Numbered from the stretch's first letter, positions 43,725 through 51,580 are shown. The stretch is DNA of 64,000 nt from an uncultured Oscillospiraceae bacterium (GCA_934569225.1 CAKTKC010000003.1:62001-126000), one strand, 5' to 3'. A program made the numbers and translations. The notes: generated by a model not told the origin, from the sequence alone.

Positions 43725-44324
43725 ATGAAGAAAAAGCGGCTTGCAAATATCGTGATGGTTCTGCTGATCGCCGTGATCGCCGTGACCGGCGTTCTGACGG
43801 CGCTTCACCTGCGGGGCGGGGAAGACAGCAATCTGGGAAGCTTGTACAAAATTACAGCGATTCCGGACAATTCCCTCATCACCCCGGGACAGGAGGGGAA
43901 TGTCTGTACTGTCACCATCGTCTGCGACACCGTTCTTAATAATTTGAGGACGCTTGACAAAGAAAAAGCGCCTTATGTCCCGAAAGACGGAGTGATTCTG
44001 CCCAAAACCCAGGTTTCCTTCGCTCAGGGGGATACCGCCTTTGATGTGCTGCAAAGGGTAAGCACCACGGCGGATATCCAGCTGGAATACAGTTGGACGC
44101 CCATGTACGACAGCAGCTACATCGAGGGCATCAACCACCTGTATGAATTCGACTGCGGTAAAGAATCCGGCTGGATGTACAAGGTAAACGACTGGTTCCC
44201 CAATTACGGCTGCTCGGCCTACGCGGTGGAAAACGGGGATGACATCGTCTGGTGCTACACCTGCAACGGCTTTGGAGAGGATGTTGGCGGCGGATGGGTG
44301 GCAGCTGAGGGCGGCGCGGAGTGA
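43725..44324 (+). CDS. DUF4430 (transcobalamin beta-like) membrane-anchored protein
   Basis: A 199-residue protein with an N-terminal signal anchor (NIVMVLLIAVIAVTGVLTALH, one hydrophobic helix and no lipobox) and an extracellular DUF4430 domain. Diagnostic segments are QGDTAFDVLQRV (near 105) and ESGWMYKVNDWFPNYG (about 147-162), then VENGDDIVWCYTC. Pfam groups DUF4430 with the C-terminal domain of vertebrate cobalamin carriers (family knowledge). It lies 27 bp downstream of the toroid lipoprotein and 12 bp before the EcfT gene, suggesting that the three act together in corrinoid handover to a transporter. Several cysteines could form disulfides. Confidence 0.84.
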   Translation: MKKKRLANIVMVLLIAVIAVTGVLTALHLRGGEDSNLGSLYKITAIPDNSLITPGQEGNVCTVTIVCDTVLNNLRTLDKEKAPYVPKDGVILPKTQVSFAQGDTAFDVLQRVSTTADIQLEYSWTPMYDSSYIEGINHLYEFDCGKESGWMYKVNDWFPNYGCSAYAVENGDDIVWCYTCNGFGEDVGGGWVAAEGGAE

Positions 44325-44336
44325 TGGAGGACGAAC

Positions 44337-45218
44337 ATGGGCTTTGAAAGCTGTCATCCGGCGGTAAATTTCATTTTCTTCGCCGCCGCGCTGTACGGGA
44401 CGGTGTGCTTCAACCATCCGGTGTTTCTGGCAATCGCCTATGTCAGCGCCTTTGCCTACAGCGTCAGGCGGTGCGGAAAGCGGGCGGCGGCTGTTAATCT
44501 GTGCTTTTTGCCGCTGATTCTGGCGTTTGGGCTGTACTACAGCAGCTACCACCACTTCGGCGTGACGGTGCTGAGACAGAACTTCATCGGCAACAACCTG
44601 ACGGTAGAGAGCTTCGTATACGGCACGGTGACGGGACTCCGGGCGGCGGCCGTGTGTATGTGGCTGAGCTGCCTGTTCCGGGTGGTGTCCAGCGACAAGG
44701 TGCTGTACCTGTTCGGCAGAGTCAGTCCGCGGCTGTCGCTGTTTTTCACAATTCTGCTGCGGTTCATTCCCAGAATCGGCCGGGAGGCAAGAAAAATCAA
44801 CCTCGCCCAGAAGGGCATCGGCCGGGGAAGCAATCAGGGCAATTTTTTCCGGCGGTTTGTCAACTGCCTGCGGATGTTCTCCATGCTGATCACCTGGATG
44901 ATCTCGGCGCTGGTGCTGGAATCCGACTCCATGCGTTCCCGGGGCAGTCTGCTTCGGGGGCGGACGGCGTTTTCCATCTACCGCTTCGACAACCGGGACA
45001 GGGCGTTCGTGATCGCGCTGTTTTTCGGCATCACCTTGACTGCCATGGGGGCGATTCTTGGGGCAACAACGATGTTTTACAACCCCAGAATCATCTGGAA
45101 ACCACTGGAAAATTTAAGCGCAGTGACCGCCGTCGGCTACGCCGCGCTGTGTCAGCTGCCCATGGGGCTGGAATTCTGGACGGAATACCGGTTCCATAGA
45201 GCAAGACGCGAAGTATGA
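44337..45218 (+). CDS. EcfT-type energy-coupling factor transmembrane protein, orphan
   Basis: A 293-residue polytopic protein of the CbiQ/EcfT family with about five to six hydrophobic segments. It opens with SCHPAVNFIFF, almost identical to the start of the second EcfT at 47601. The coupling region contains SRGSLLRGRTAFSIYRF (about 200-216), the helix with small-residue and Arg motif that contacts EcfA ATPases. No EcfA or S component adjoins it; the nearest are about 3.2 and 4.9 kb away in the riboswitch-R5 operon. It may share that ATPase and couple the surface capture proteins to import (inference). It is the last gene before a strong terminator. Confidence 0.85.
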   Translation: MGFESCHPAVNFIFFAAALYGTVCFNHPVFLAIAYVSAFAYSVRRCGKRAAAVNLCFLPLILAFGLYYSSYHHFGVTVLRQNFIGNNLTVESFVYGTVTGLRAAAVCMWLSCLFRVVSSDKVLYLFGRVSPRLSLFFTILLRFIPRIGREARKINLAQKGIGRGSNQGNFFRRFVNCLRMFSMLITWMISALVLESDSMRSRGSLLRGRTAFSIYRFDNRDRAFVIALFFGITLTAMGAILGATTMFYNPRIIWKPLENLSAVTAVGYAALCQLPMGLEFWTEYRFHRARREV

Positions 45219-45222
45219 AATT

Positions 45223-45256
45223 CGGGAGCCATCACACGAAAACGTGATGGCTCCCG
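45223..45256. terminator. Bidirectional terminator ending the surface operon
   Basis: CGGGAGCCATCAC (45223-45235) and GTGATGGCTCCCG (45244-45256) form a perfect 13-bp stem followed on the plus strand by TTTGTTATTT. It lies between the convergent EcfT and rRNA methyltransferase genes. Confidence 0.88.
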
Positions 45257-45260
45257 TTTG

Positions 45261-46463
45261 TTATTTCTCGTCGCAGACCTGGAAAATGTAGAATTTCAGA
45301 TAATAGGAATCCTCGGCGTCCCACAGAATGGGGTGATCCGGCGCCTGTGTGCGGTATTCCACCTGCCGCAGCCGCTTGTGGACGTTCCGGGCGGCCTGAC
45401 CGATGGTCTGGGTGAACAGCTCGTAGTCCACAAAATGGGAACAGGAGCAGGTGGCGAGGAAGCCGCCGTCCCGGATGAGCTTCATTGCCCGGAGGTTGAT
45501 CTCCCGGTAGCCCGTCACCGCCTTTTTCACGGAGGCGCGGGACTTGGTGAAGGCCGGGGGATCGAGGATCACAAGATCAAACTTCTGCTCCCTGGCTTCC
45601 AGCTCCGGCAGCAGCGCAAATACATCCGCGCAGAGGAATTCCACCCGGTCGGAAAGACCGTTGAGGGCGGCGTTTTCCCGGGCCTGGGCCACGCCCAATT
45701 CGGAAGCGTCCACGCCCAACACATGGCTCGCCCCGGCAAGACCCGCGTTCAGGGCAAAGGAGCCGGTGTGGGTGAAGCAGTCCAGCACCTCCGCGCCGGG
45801 ACACAGCGGCCAGATGGCCTTGCGGTTGTATTTCTGATCGAGGAAAAAGCCGGTTTTCTGCCCTTCGGCCACGTCTACGAAATATCTGACGCCGTTTTCC
45901 ACGATCTCCACCTTGGTGTCAAAGGGGTCGGACAGAAAGCCCTTGACCCGGGGCATTCCCTCCTGCTCCCGCACCTTGGCGTCGGAGCGCTCGTAAATGC
46001 CGCGAATGGAGATGCCGTCCTTCGCCATCAATTCTTTCAGGGTTTCCAGAATGAAGGACTTGTACCGATCCATACCCAGCGCCAGAGACTGCACCACCAG
46101 CACGTCGGAGAACTTGTCCACCACCAGACCGGGCAGGAAATCCGCCTCGCCGAAAATCACCCGGCAGCTGCCGGTGTCCACAACCTTTTTCCGGTACTCC
46201 CAGGCGTTTTCCACCCGCATTCTGAGAAAATCTTCGTCGATTTCCTGATTCCGGTTCCGGGTCAGCATCCGCACCCGGAGCTTGGAACGGCGGTTTAAGA
46301 AGCCCTTGCCAAGACAAAAGCCGTTGTAGTCGTGGACGGAGACCACGTCTCCGTCCAGCGGCTCGCCCTCGATGCGCTCCACCTCGTTGTCATATACCCA
46401 GGGGCCGCCCGCCTTCATGCTGCGACCCTCGCCCTTTTTTAAATATACCGCGCCGTTTTCCAT
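45261..46463 (-). CDS. Class I SAM-dependent rRNA methyltransferase (RlmI/RlmK type)
   Basis: A 400-residue methyltransferase. An N-terminal PUA-like domain (about 1-75, with GGPWVYDNEVERIEG) precedes a Rossmann SAM-binding domain with VLDCFTHTGSFALNA (about 222-236), a DPPAFTKS motif (near 295) and a TCSCSHFV segment with cysteines near 338. This layout matches 23S rRNA cytosine-C5 methyltransferases of the RlmI group. The ATG at 46463 is chosen because AGGAGAAAACGCA precedes it. It is the only gene between the two halves of the cobalamin locus with no apparent link to B12; it may be an ancestral neighbour that the locus grew around. Confidence 0.88.
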   Translation of the reverse strand: MENGAVYLKKGEGRSMKAGGPWVYDNEVERIEGEPLDGDVVSVHDYNGFCLGKGFLNRRSKLRVRMLTRNRNQEIDEDFLRMRVENAWEYRKKVVDTGSCRVIFGEADFLPGLVVDKFSDVLVVQSLALGMDRYKSFILETLKELMAKDGISIRGIYERSDAKVREQEGMPRVKGFLSDPFDTKVEIVENGVRYFVDVAEGQKTGFFLDQKYNRKAIWPLCPGAEVLDCFTHTGSFALNAGLAGASHVLGVDASELGVAQARENAALNGLSDRVEFLCADVFALLPELEAREQKFDLVILDPPAFTKSRASVKKAVTGYREINLRAMKLIRDGGFLATCSCSHFVDYELFTQTIGQAARNVHKRLRQVEYRTQAPDHPILWDAEDSYYLKFYIFQVCDEK

Positions 46464-46531
46464 TGCGTTTTCTCCTGTTCTGAAATGATTACTTCCATTA
46501 TACGATGATTTTTCCGAATTGCAACAGAAAA

Positions 46532-46566
46532 CAGCCGGTAAGATGACTTTCGCCATCTTACCGGCT
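46532..46566 (-). terminator. Terminator after the DUF4430 lipoprotein gene
   Basis: AGCCGGTAAGATG (46532-46544) and CATCTTACCGGCT (46554-46566) form a perfect 13-bp stem; on the minus strand it is followed by GTTTTCTGTT. Confidence 0.87.
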
Positions 46567-46582
46567 GCTTTGTGCCCGGAAA

Positions 46583-47026
46583 TTACTCTGCCTTGAAGGT
46601 GTAGGTCGCGCCGGCGGTGATGTCGGTGGAGTCTACGCCGGTGGCGGCATACTCGCCGTCCACATAGAATGCCCAGTACTTGCCGTCGGTATCATAGTCC
46701 ACGGTGACGCCGTTGACGGTCTTGACGTACAGGCCGTAGTCGCTGTCCTCGCCCGCAATCAGACCCAGGGACAACAGCGCCGCGCCCACGGTCTTCTCAT
46801 CGGTGTGGATTTCAAAATGGCTTTCTTTGCCTTCGGAATCCACCACGTCGAACAGGAACATGGTTTCGCCCTCGCCCATGGAAACGGTGCCGCCGGAAGC
46901 TTCGGCGGAGGCCACAGGCTCAGTGCTGTTATTCTTGCTGCATCCGACGGTGGAAAGCGCCAATGCCGCGATCAGCGCGATGCACAGAAGGATGGACAGC
47001 AGCTTCTTCATGTTGGATTTGTTCAT
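46583..47026 (-). CDS. DUF4430 lipoprotein, putative corrinoid-binding
   Basis: A 147-residue lipoprotein: signal peptide (KLLSILLCIALIAALALS) with lipobox STVGC (Cys near 29), a short Ser/Glu/Ala linker and a compact DUF4430 domain (about 55-147). The domain is recognised by KTVGAALLSLGLI, an aromatic DGKYWAFYVDGEYA strand and the terminal ITAGATYTFKAE. This is the transcobalamin beta-like fold. A cobalamin riboswitch (R4) on the same strand leads it, and the ECF transporter operon is divergent from it, so it is well placed to be the extracellular ligand-delivery subunit of that transporter (inference). The ATG follows TAGGAGAATGCAGCT. Confidence 0.87.
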   Translation of the reverse strand: MNKSNMKKLLSILLCIALIAALALSTVGCSKNNSTEPVASAEASGGTVSMGEGETMFLFDVVDSEGKESHFEIHTDEKTVGAALLSLGLIAGEDSDYGLYVKTVNGVTVDYDTDGKYWAFYVDGEYAATGVDSTDITAGATYTFKAE

Positions 47027-47094
47027 AGCTGCATTCTCCTAAAAATAAATTCCTCTCCCGCCCGCCTCGGGGCGATTGTGTGAAAGGTATTGCC

Positions 47095-47257
47095 CATTTG
47101 GATATTTCGGCTTTGTGCGTTATCAGTCGGCCTTCTCGGAATTGCTCCAATGACGTTTCCCCGAAAAGCGGCTTCGGGTGAGAATAATAACGGTTGACTG
47201 CACATTACGGCGACGGGCTCGCACAGGATTTGCACCTGTTTCCCCAAACGGCGCAAA
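47095..47257 (-). ncRNA. Cobalamin riboswitch R4 (minus strand)
   Basis: On the minus strand the core reads GGGGAAACAGGTGCAAATCC, then GAGCCCGTCGCCGTAATG, GTCATTGGAGCAATTCCGAG with AAGGC, and a degenerate B12 box AGCCGAAATATCC at 47100-47112. No U-tract terminator follows, but a GC-rich stem (CGCCC/GGGCG) lies before the ribosome binding site, so translational control is possible. It leads the DUF4430 lipoprotein gene. Confidence 0.82.
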
Positions 47258-47258
47258 T

Positions 47259-47287
47259 ATTGTAGCATAGATTCCCATTTTTTTCAA
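47259..47287 (-). promoter_or_regulatory. Promoter of riboswitch R4
   Basis: Minus-strand TTGAAA (47282-47287) and TACAAT (47259-47264) with a 17-base spacer, immediately upstream of the aptamer. Confidence 0.75.
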
Positions 47288-47320
47288 TCGGAAAAAATCA
47301 CGATGCACGGCGGAAAGACA

Positions 47321-47349
47321 TTGCAGTTTTTCGGAGATTATGATAGAAT
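47321..47349 (+). promoter_or_regulatory. Promoter of riboswitch R5 and the ECF-cob operon
   Basis: TTGCAG (47321-47326) and TAGAAT (47344-47349) spaced by 17 bases. It is divergent from the R4 promoter, with 33 bp between the two -35 elements. Confidence 0.65.
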
Positions 47350-47364
47350 ATACCGTACAGAATA

Positions 47365-47515
47365 GAAACATATAGTCGGGCAACACATTGGAATGGGGCA
47401 ATCCCAGCGGTACCAAGCCGCCGTAGATGGACAGTTGAGCCGCGGAAAGTCATTGGGAACATCCTGAGAAGACTTTCGGCAGATGGCGTCCAGAGCCGGA
47501 ACACAGTGTCCTGAC
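47365..47515 (+). ncRNA. Cobalamin riboswitch R5
   Basis: Recognised by TTGGAATGGGGCAATCCCAG followed by CGGTACCAAGCCGCCGTAGA, by AAAGTCATTGGGAACATCCT with GAGAAGACTT, and by a degenerate B12 box AGCCGGAACACAG (47494-47506). It is shorter and less canonical than R2 and R3. A typical terminator follows, then the EcfT gene, giving a complete attenuation leader. Confidence 0.8.
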
Positions 47516-47561
47516 GTTTCTCCCGGAAGGCTCTTGGGGATGCCTGCCGGAGTTTTTTGTG

Positions 47562-47590
47562 AAGTCCCCAGACGGGGACTTTTTCTTTTT
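47562..47590 (+). terminator. Intrinsic terminator of riboswitch R5
   Basis: AAGTCCCC (47562-47569), loop AGAC, GGGGACTT (47574-47581), then TTTTCTTTTT. Upstream GGGGA (47536-47540) could pair with TCCCC (47565-47569) as an antiterminator. Confidence 0.88.
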
Positions 47591-47600
47591 GGGGGATGCT

Positions 47601-48491
47601 ATGACTGCGGACGCTTTTTCCAACTGCCATCCGGCGGTGAATTTTCTGTTTTTCGTGGGAGCCATCGGCTTCAGCGTGCTGATCCAGCACCCGGCGTACC
47701 TGATCGCGGGGACGATTGGCGCAGCGGTTTATTATCTGCTGCTCAGCGGCAGGGCGGGCTGGAAACGGATCGCAATGCTGCTTCCTATGTTCCTCGTGCT
47801 GACGGCGGTGAATCCGCTGTTCAATACCTACGGCGAGCGGGTGCTGTTTCATGTGTTCGGAAGACCCTACACGGTGGAGGCGCTGCTCTACGGCGCGGCC
47901 ATCGCCGGGGTGTTTCTGGTGATGATGCTCTGGTTCGGCTGCTATAACGCGGTCATGACCAGCGATAAGTTTACAAGCCTGTTCGGAAATCTGATCCCGG
48001 CAATCTCGCTGCTGCTGGTGATGGTGCTGCGGATGATTCCCAGCTTTATCCGCAAGGCGGGGCAGATCATGGGCGCGAGAAAATCCATCGGCCTCGGCGC
48101 GGGGGAGAACAGCACCATGAAAGAAAAGCTCACCAGCGGAATGCGCACCCTGTCCGCCCTGACGGACTGGGCGCTGGAAGGGAGCGTGGTGACCGGGGAC
48201 TCCATGCGCGCCCGGGGCTACGGCACGGCCAGACGCACGAGCTTTCAGATCTACCGGATGAAGACGCTGGACTGGACGCTTCTTGCGGTGATGCTTACCC
48301 TTGCAGTCGTGGCCGCAGTGGCGGCCGCCATGGGCGGCGCGGCGGCGGAGTTTACGCCGAAGCTCAATATTCAGCCCGTCACCGGCATTTACGCGCTGGG
48401 CTTTATCGCCTACTGCGCTTATCTTCTCATTCCCTCTGCACTACACATGAAGGAGGCCGTTCAATGGCACATATCGAGATCGAGAATCTGA
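47601..48491 (+). CDS. ecfT: ECF transporter transmembrane protein EcfT
   Basis: A 296-residue CbiQ/EcfT-family protein with about five to six membrane segments. It begins FSNCHPAVNFLFF, as in the paralogue at 44337, and carries the conserved coupling helix SMRARGYGTARRTSFQIYRM (about 201-220), with the ARG motif that contacts EcfA. EcfT joins the S component to the ATPases in energy-coupling-factor vitamin importers. The ATG at 47601 is preceded by GGGGGATGCT, directly after the riboswitch terminator. Its 3' end overlaps the EcfA gene by 28 bases, so the two are translationally coupled. Confidence 0.9.
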   Translation: MTADAFSNCHPAVNFLFFVGAIGFSVLIQHPAYLIAGTIGAAVYYLLLSGRAGWKRIAMLLPMFLVLTAVNPLFNTYGERVLFHVFGRPYTVEALLYGAAIAGVFLVMMLWFGCYNAVMTSDKFTSLFGNLIPAISLLLVMVLRMIPSFIRKAGQIMGARKSIGLGAGENSTMKEKLTSGMRTLSALTDWALEGSVVTGDSMRARGYGTARRTSFQIYRMKTLDWTLLAVMLTLAVVAAVAAAMGGAAAEFTPKLNIQPVTGIYALGFIAYCAYLLIPSALHMKEAVQWHISRSRI

Positions 48492-50122
48492 GTTTTTCCT
48501 ACCCTTCCGCCGTCAGGCCGTCATTATCAGACGTCAGTCTGACCATCCGGCGGGGGGAGTATGTGGTACTCTGCGGCAAAAGCGGCAGCGGCAAAACAAC
48601 GCTTCTGCGGCACCTGAAATCGGTGCTGGCGCCCCACGGAAAACGAAGCGGGGACATCCGCATCAACGGCGTTTCCCTGGAAGCTATGAGCCAGCGGGAT
48701 CAGGCCGCAAAAGTCGGCTTTGTCATGCAGAACCCTGACGATCAGATCGTGACGGACAAGGTCTGGCATGAGCTGGCCTTCGGGCTGGAAAGCCTGGGCT
48801 GCGACCAGAAGACCATGCGCGCCCGGGTGGCGGAAATGGCCTGCTATTTCGGCATTCAGGACTGGTTCCACAGGGACGTTGCCAACCTGTCCGGCGGACA
48901 GAAGCAGCTGCTCAATCTGGCGTCCATCATGGCCATGCAGCCGGAAATCCTGATTCTGGACGAACCCACCAGCCAGCTTGACCCCATTGCGGCTTCCGAT
49001 TTTCTGAACACCCTGCGGAAGATCAACGCGGAATTGGGAACGACCATCCTCATTACGGAGCACCGTGTGGAGGACATTTTCCCCTATGCCGACCGCGCCG
49101 TCGTGATGGACGGCGGCAGGGTGATCGCCAACGACACCCCCCGGCGCATCGGAAAGCGGCTCTGGGAGGAAAAGAACGACATGTTCACCGCCATGCCCAC
49201 GCCGGTGCGGGCGTTTTACGGCAGCGGCGGGGCGGGGGAGTGCCCCCTGACCGTGCGGGAGGGCAGAAACTGGCTCAGCGATGTTTTCCCGGATCCGCCG
49301 GAAATTTCCGAACTTCCGGCGCAGCCCCAGATGGAAGAAGACGGCGAAATTGCCCTTTCTCTGAAAGAATTGTGGTTCCGCTATGAAAAGAACAGCCCGG
49401 ACGTTCTCCGGGGCACCAGCGTGGAGGTGGCGAAGGGCAGCCTTCACGCCATTGTGGGCGGCAACGGCGCGGGAAAATCCACGACGCTGAAAGCCGTCTG
49501 CGGCATTTGCAGACCCTACCGGGGCAAGGTGAAGGTGCTGGGAAAGCCGGTGGAAAAATACAAATCCCAAGAGCTGTTCCGGGGCTGCCTTGCCATGCTG
49601 CCCCAGGATCCCAAGAGCCTGTTTGTCAAGAAAACGGTTCTGGAGGACTTGCAGGAAATGACGCAAAACCAGCAGGATATCCGGGAGACGGCGGAAATCT
49701 GCCAGATCACACCCCTGCTGAAAAGCCATCCCTACGACCTGTCCGGCGGCGAGCAGCAGCGGGCAGCACTGGCGAAGGTGCTGCTGACCCGACCCCAGCT
49801 GCTTCTGCTGGACGAGCCGACCAAGGGCATTGACAGCTTCTTCAAGGAAATTTTTGCCTCCATCCTGACGGAGCTGAAACGCAAGGGCATCACCATTGTC
49901 ATGGTGTCCCACGACGTGGAATTCTGCGCCCGATATGCCGACCAGGTGAGCATGTTCTTTGACGGGCAGGTCCTGACCACGGATACGCCCCGCCGGTTCT
50001 TCGGCGCCAACAGCTTCTACACCACTGCTGCCAACCGCATGAGCCGCCATGTGTTCCGGAACGCGGTTACGGCGGAGGACGTGATCGATCTTTACAAACA
50101 AAACCGGGGGATAAAAGCATGA
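48464..50122 (+). CDS. ecfA: Fused two-domain ECF ATP-binding protein (EcfA-EcfA')
   Basis: A 552-residue protein containing two complete ABC ATPase domains in one chain. Domain 1: Walker A GKSGSGKTT (near 38), signature NLSGGQKQ (near 143), Walker B ILILDEPTSQLD (near 162). Domain 2: Walker A GGNGAGKST (near 334), signature LSGGEQQR (near 427), Walker B LLLLDEPTKGID (near 446). In most ECF systems these are two proteins; a fused form gives both halves in a single polypeptide. It energises the EcfT/S-component complex encoded on each side and could also serve the orphan EcfT at 44337. The final four bases overlap the S-component start. Confidence 0.92.
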   Translation: MAHIEIENLSFSYPSAVRPSLSDVSLTIRRGEYVVLCGKSGSGKTTLLRHLKSVLAPHGKRSGDIRINGVSLEAMSQRDQAAKVGFVMQNPDDQIVTDKVWHELAFGLESLGCDQKTMRARVAEMACYFGIQDWFHRDVANLSGGQKQLLNLASIMAMQPEILILDEPTSQLDPIAASDFLNTLRKINAELGTTILITEHRVEDIFPYADRAVVMDGGRVIANDTPRRIGKRLWEEKNDMFTAMPTPVRAFYGSGGAGECPLTVREGRNWLSDVFPDPPEISELPAQPQMEEDGEIALSLKELWFRYEKNSPDVLRGTSVEVAKGSLHAIVGGNGAGKSTTLKAVCGICRPYRGKVKVLGKPVEKYKSQELFRGCLAMLPQDPKSLFVKKTVLEDLQEMTQNQQDIRETAEICQITPLLKSHPYDLSGGEQQRAALAKVLLTRPQLLLLDEPTKGIDSFFKEIFASILTELKRKGITIVMVSHDVEFCARYADQVSMFFDGQVLTTDTPRRFFGANSFYTTAANRMSRHVFRNAVTAEDVIDLYKQNRGIKA

Positions 50123-50826
50123 AAAAATCCCATATTGCTACTTTGATCGTCTTTTTGGTATTGATTCCCCTGACGCTGATACTGGGCAGCAGACTGTCCG
50201 GACGGGCATTTTACGTCACCAGCACGCTGGTGATCGTGGAGCTGCTGATCCCCTTTTTCCTGGCCTTCGAGGGGCGCAGACCCCAGGCGCGGGAGCTGGT
50301 GGTGCTGGCGGTGATGTGCGCCCTGGCGGTGGCCGGACGGGTCGCCATTCCCATTCCCAACTTCAAGGCGATTTTCGGCATTATCATGGTCGCGGGAATT
50401 GCCTTCGGCCCGGAGTCGGGCTTTCTGGTGGGAGCGATCAGCGCTTTGGCAAGCAACTTTTTCTACAGCCAGGGCCCCTACACGCCCTGGCAGATGATGG
50501 CCTACGGCGCGGGGGGAATGCTGGCGGGCTTTGTGTTCGCCCAGGGCAGACTCCCCCGGAAGCCGGTGATCATGGGGATTTTCGGATTCCTGGCGGTGGC
50601 GTTTTTTGTCGGGCCGCTGCTGGATACCTGTTCGGTATTTCTGGTGATGTCCAGAATCACCCTCAAGGGAGCCATGGCGTTCTATATTTCCGGTTTCCCG
50701 GTGAATCTGAGGCAGGCTGTCGCTACGGCAATCGTGCTGCTGGTGCTGGGGAAGCCCCTTCTGGAAAAGCTTGACCGGATCAAGACGAAATACGGAATCC
50801 TGGACGACGGGGGAAAAGAAGCGTGA
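50119..50826 (+). CDS. ECF transporter S component, putative cobalamin/cobinamide-specific
   Basis: A 235-residue membrane protein with about six hydrophobic helices, the substrate-binding subunit of an ECF importer. Recognisable segments are RELVVLAVMCALAVAGR (near 57-73), the FKAIFGIIMVAGIAFGPESG stretch (near 80-100) and the SNFFYSQGPYTPWQM loop (near 114-128), which resemble S components found with cobalamin genes. Specificity for a corrinoid is inferred from riboswitch R5 and from the cobT/U/S genes downstream. Translation starts at ATGA overlapping the EcfA stop, and its end overlaps the next gene (GTGA). Confidence 0.86.
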   Translation: MKKSHIATLIVFLVLIPLTLILGSRLSGRAFYVTSTLVIVELLIPFFLAFEGRRPQARELVVLAVMCALAVAGRVAIPIPNFKAIFGIIMVAGIAFGPESGFLVGAISALASNFFYSQGPYTPWQMMAYGAGGMLAGFVFAQGRLPRKPVIMGIFGFLAVAFFVGPLLDTCSVFLVMSRITLKGAMAFYISGFPVNLRQAVATAIVLLVLGKPLLEKLDRIKTKYGILDDGGKEA

Positions 50827-51578
50827 AAAAAGACCAGCTGTTTCTTTCCACCATTGCCCCGGACGCCGCGGAGGAAGCCCGGCGGTATGGCCTGGGGCTG
50901 GAAATCGCGGAATACTGCACCGCCTGGAATATGGACGAGCAGTTTGAGGCGACCCATGCCGCCGTGACGAAGGAGCTGGCAGGGGTTGGCGGAAGACTGC
51001 TCCACGCGCCCTTCAGCGAGCTGTTCCCCTGCGCCGTCGATCCGAAAGCCCGGGAACTGGCGGCATTTCGCTTCCGGCAGGCAATTGCCCTGGCGCGGCG
51101 GTATGACGCCCGCAAAATCATCATTCATGGGGGCTTCAACCCGAAGTTGTACTATCCCTGCTGGTACACGGAGCAGTCCATTGTTTTCTGGAAGGACTTC
51201 TTGAAGGAAGACCCCGGCGTGGACATCGTGCTGGAAAATGTGCTGGAAGAACAGCCGGAGATGATGACTGAGATTTTCCGGGAGGTAGATAACCCACGTC
51301 TGCGGATGTGCCTGGACGTAGGGCATGTGAACGCCTACTCCCCGGTTCCCGTGGAGGAATGGGTGAGCGCCTGCGCAGGATTTCTCTCCCATTTTCACAT
51401 TCACAACAATGACGGCACCCAGGATGCCCACTGCGCCCCGGGAGAGGGAACAATCTCTATGACTGCGCTGCTGCGGCAGGTGCAGACCCTCTGCCCGGAG
51501 GCGACCTTTACACTGGAAGTGCTTCAGGCGGCACCGGCGGTCAGATGGATGCTGGAAGGGCACATTTTGGAGGGTTGA
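50823..51578 (+). CDS. TIM-barrel protein (AP endonuclease 2/xylose isomerase-like) in the cob operon
   Basis: A 251-residue cytoplasmic xylose-isomerase-like TIM barrel. Motifs of the superfamily are ARKIIIHGGFNPKLYYP (about 97-113), VDIVLENVLEE (near 135), the metal-ligand segment MCLDVGHVNAYS (near 162) and FHIHNNDGTQDAHCAPGEG (near 190). The His, Asp and Glu positions typical of the metal site appear intact. The start is a GTG that overlaps the S-component stop, and cobT follows two bases after its end, so it is an integral member of the corrinoid operon. I do not know a defined corrinoid step for this family; handling of the ribose part of the nucleotide loop or of a lower-ligand base is conceivable. 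Confidence 0.75.
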   Translation: MKKDQLFLSTIAPDAAEEARRYGLGLEIAEYCTAWNMDEQFEATHAAVTKELAGVGGRLLHAPFSELFPCAVDPKARELAAFRFRQAIALARRYDARKIIIHGGFNPKLYYPCWYTEQSIVFWKDFLKEDPGVDIVLENVLEEQPEMMTEIFREVDNPRLRMCLDVGHVNAYSPVPVEEWVSACAGFLSHFHIHNNDGTQDAHCAPGEGTISMTALLRQVQTLCPEATFTLEVLQAAPAVRWMLEGHILEG

Positions 51579-51580
51579 GC

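Noticed and set aside
38085..44555. A 2156-codon antisense open frame under the second giant protein and its neighbours
   Set aside because: It spans four well-supported plus-strand genes and their spacers, with no start signal and no recognisable domain; it is a by-product of biased codon use.
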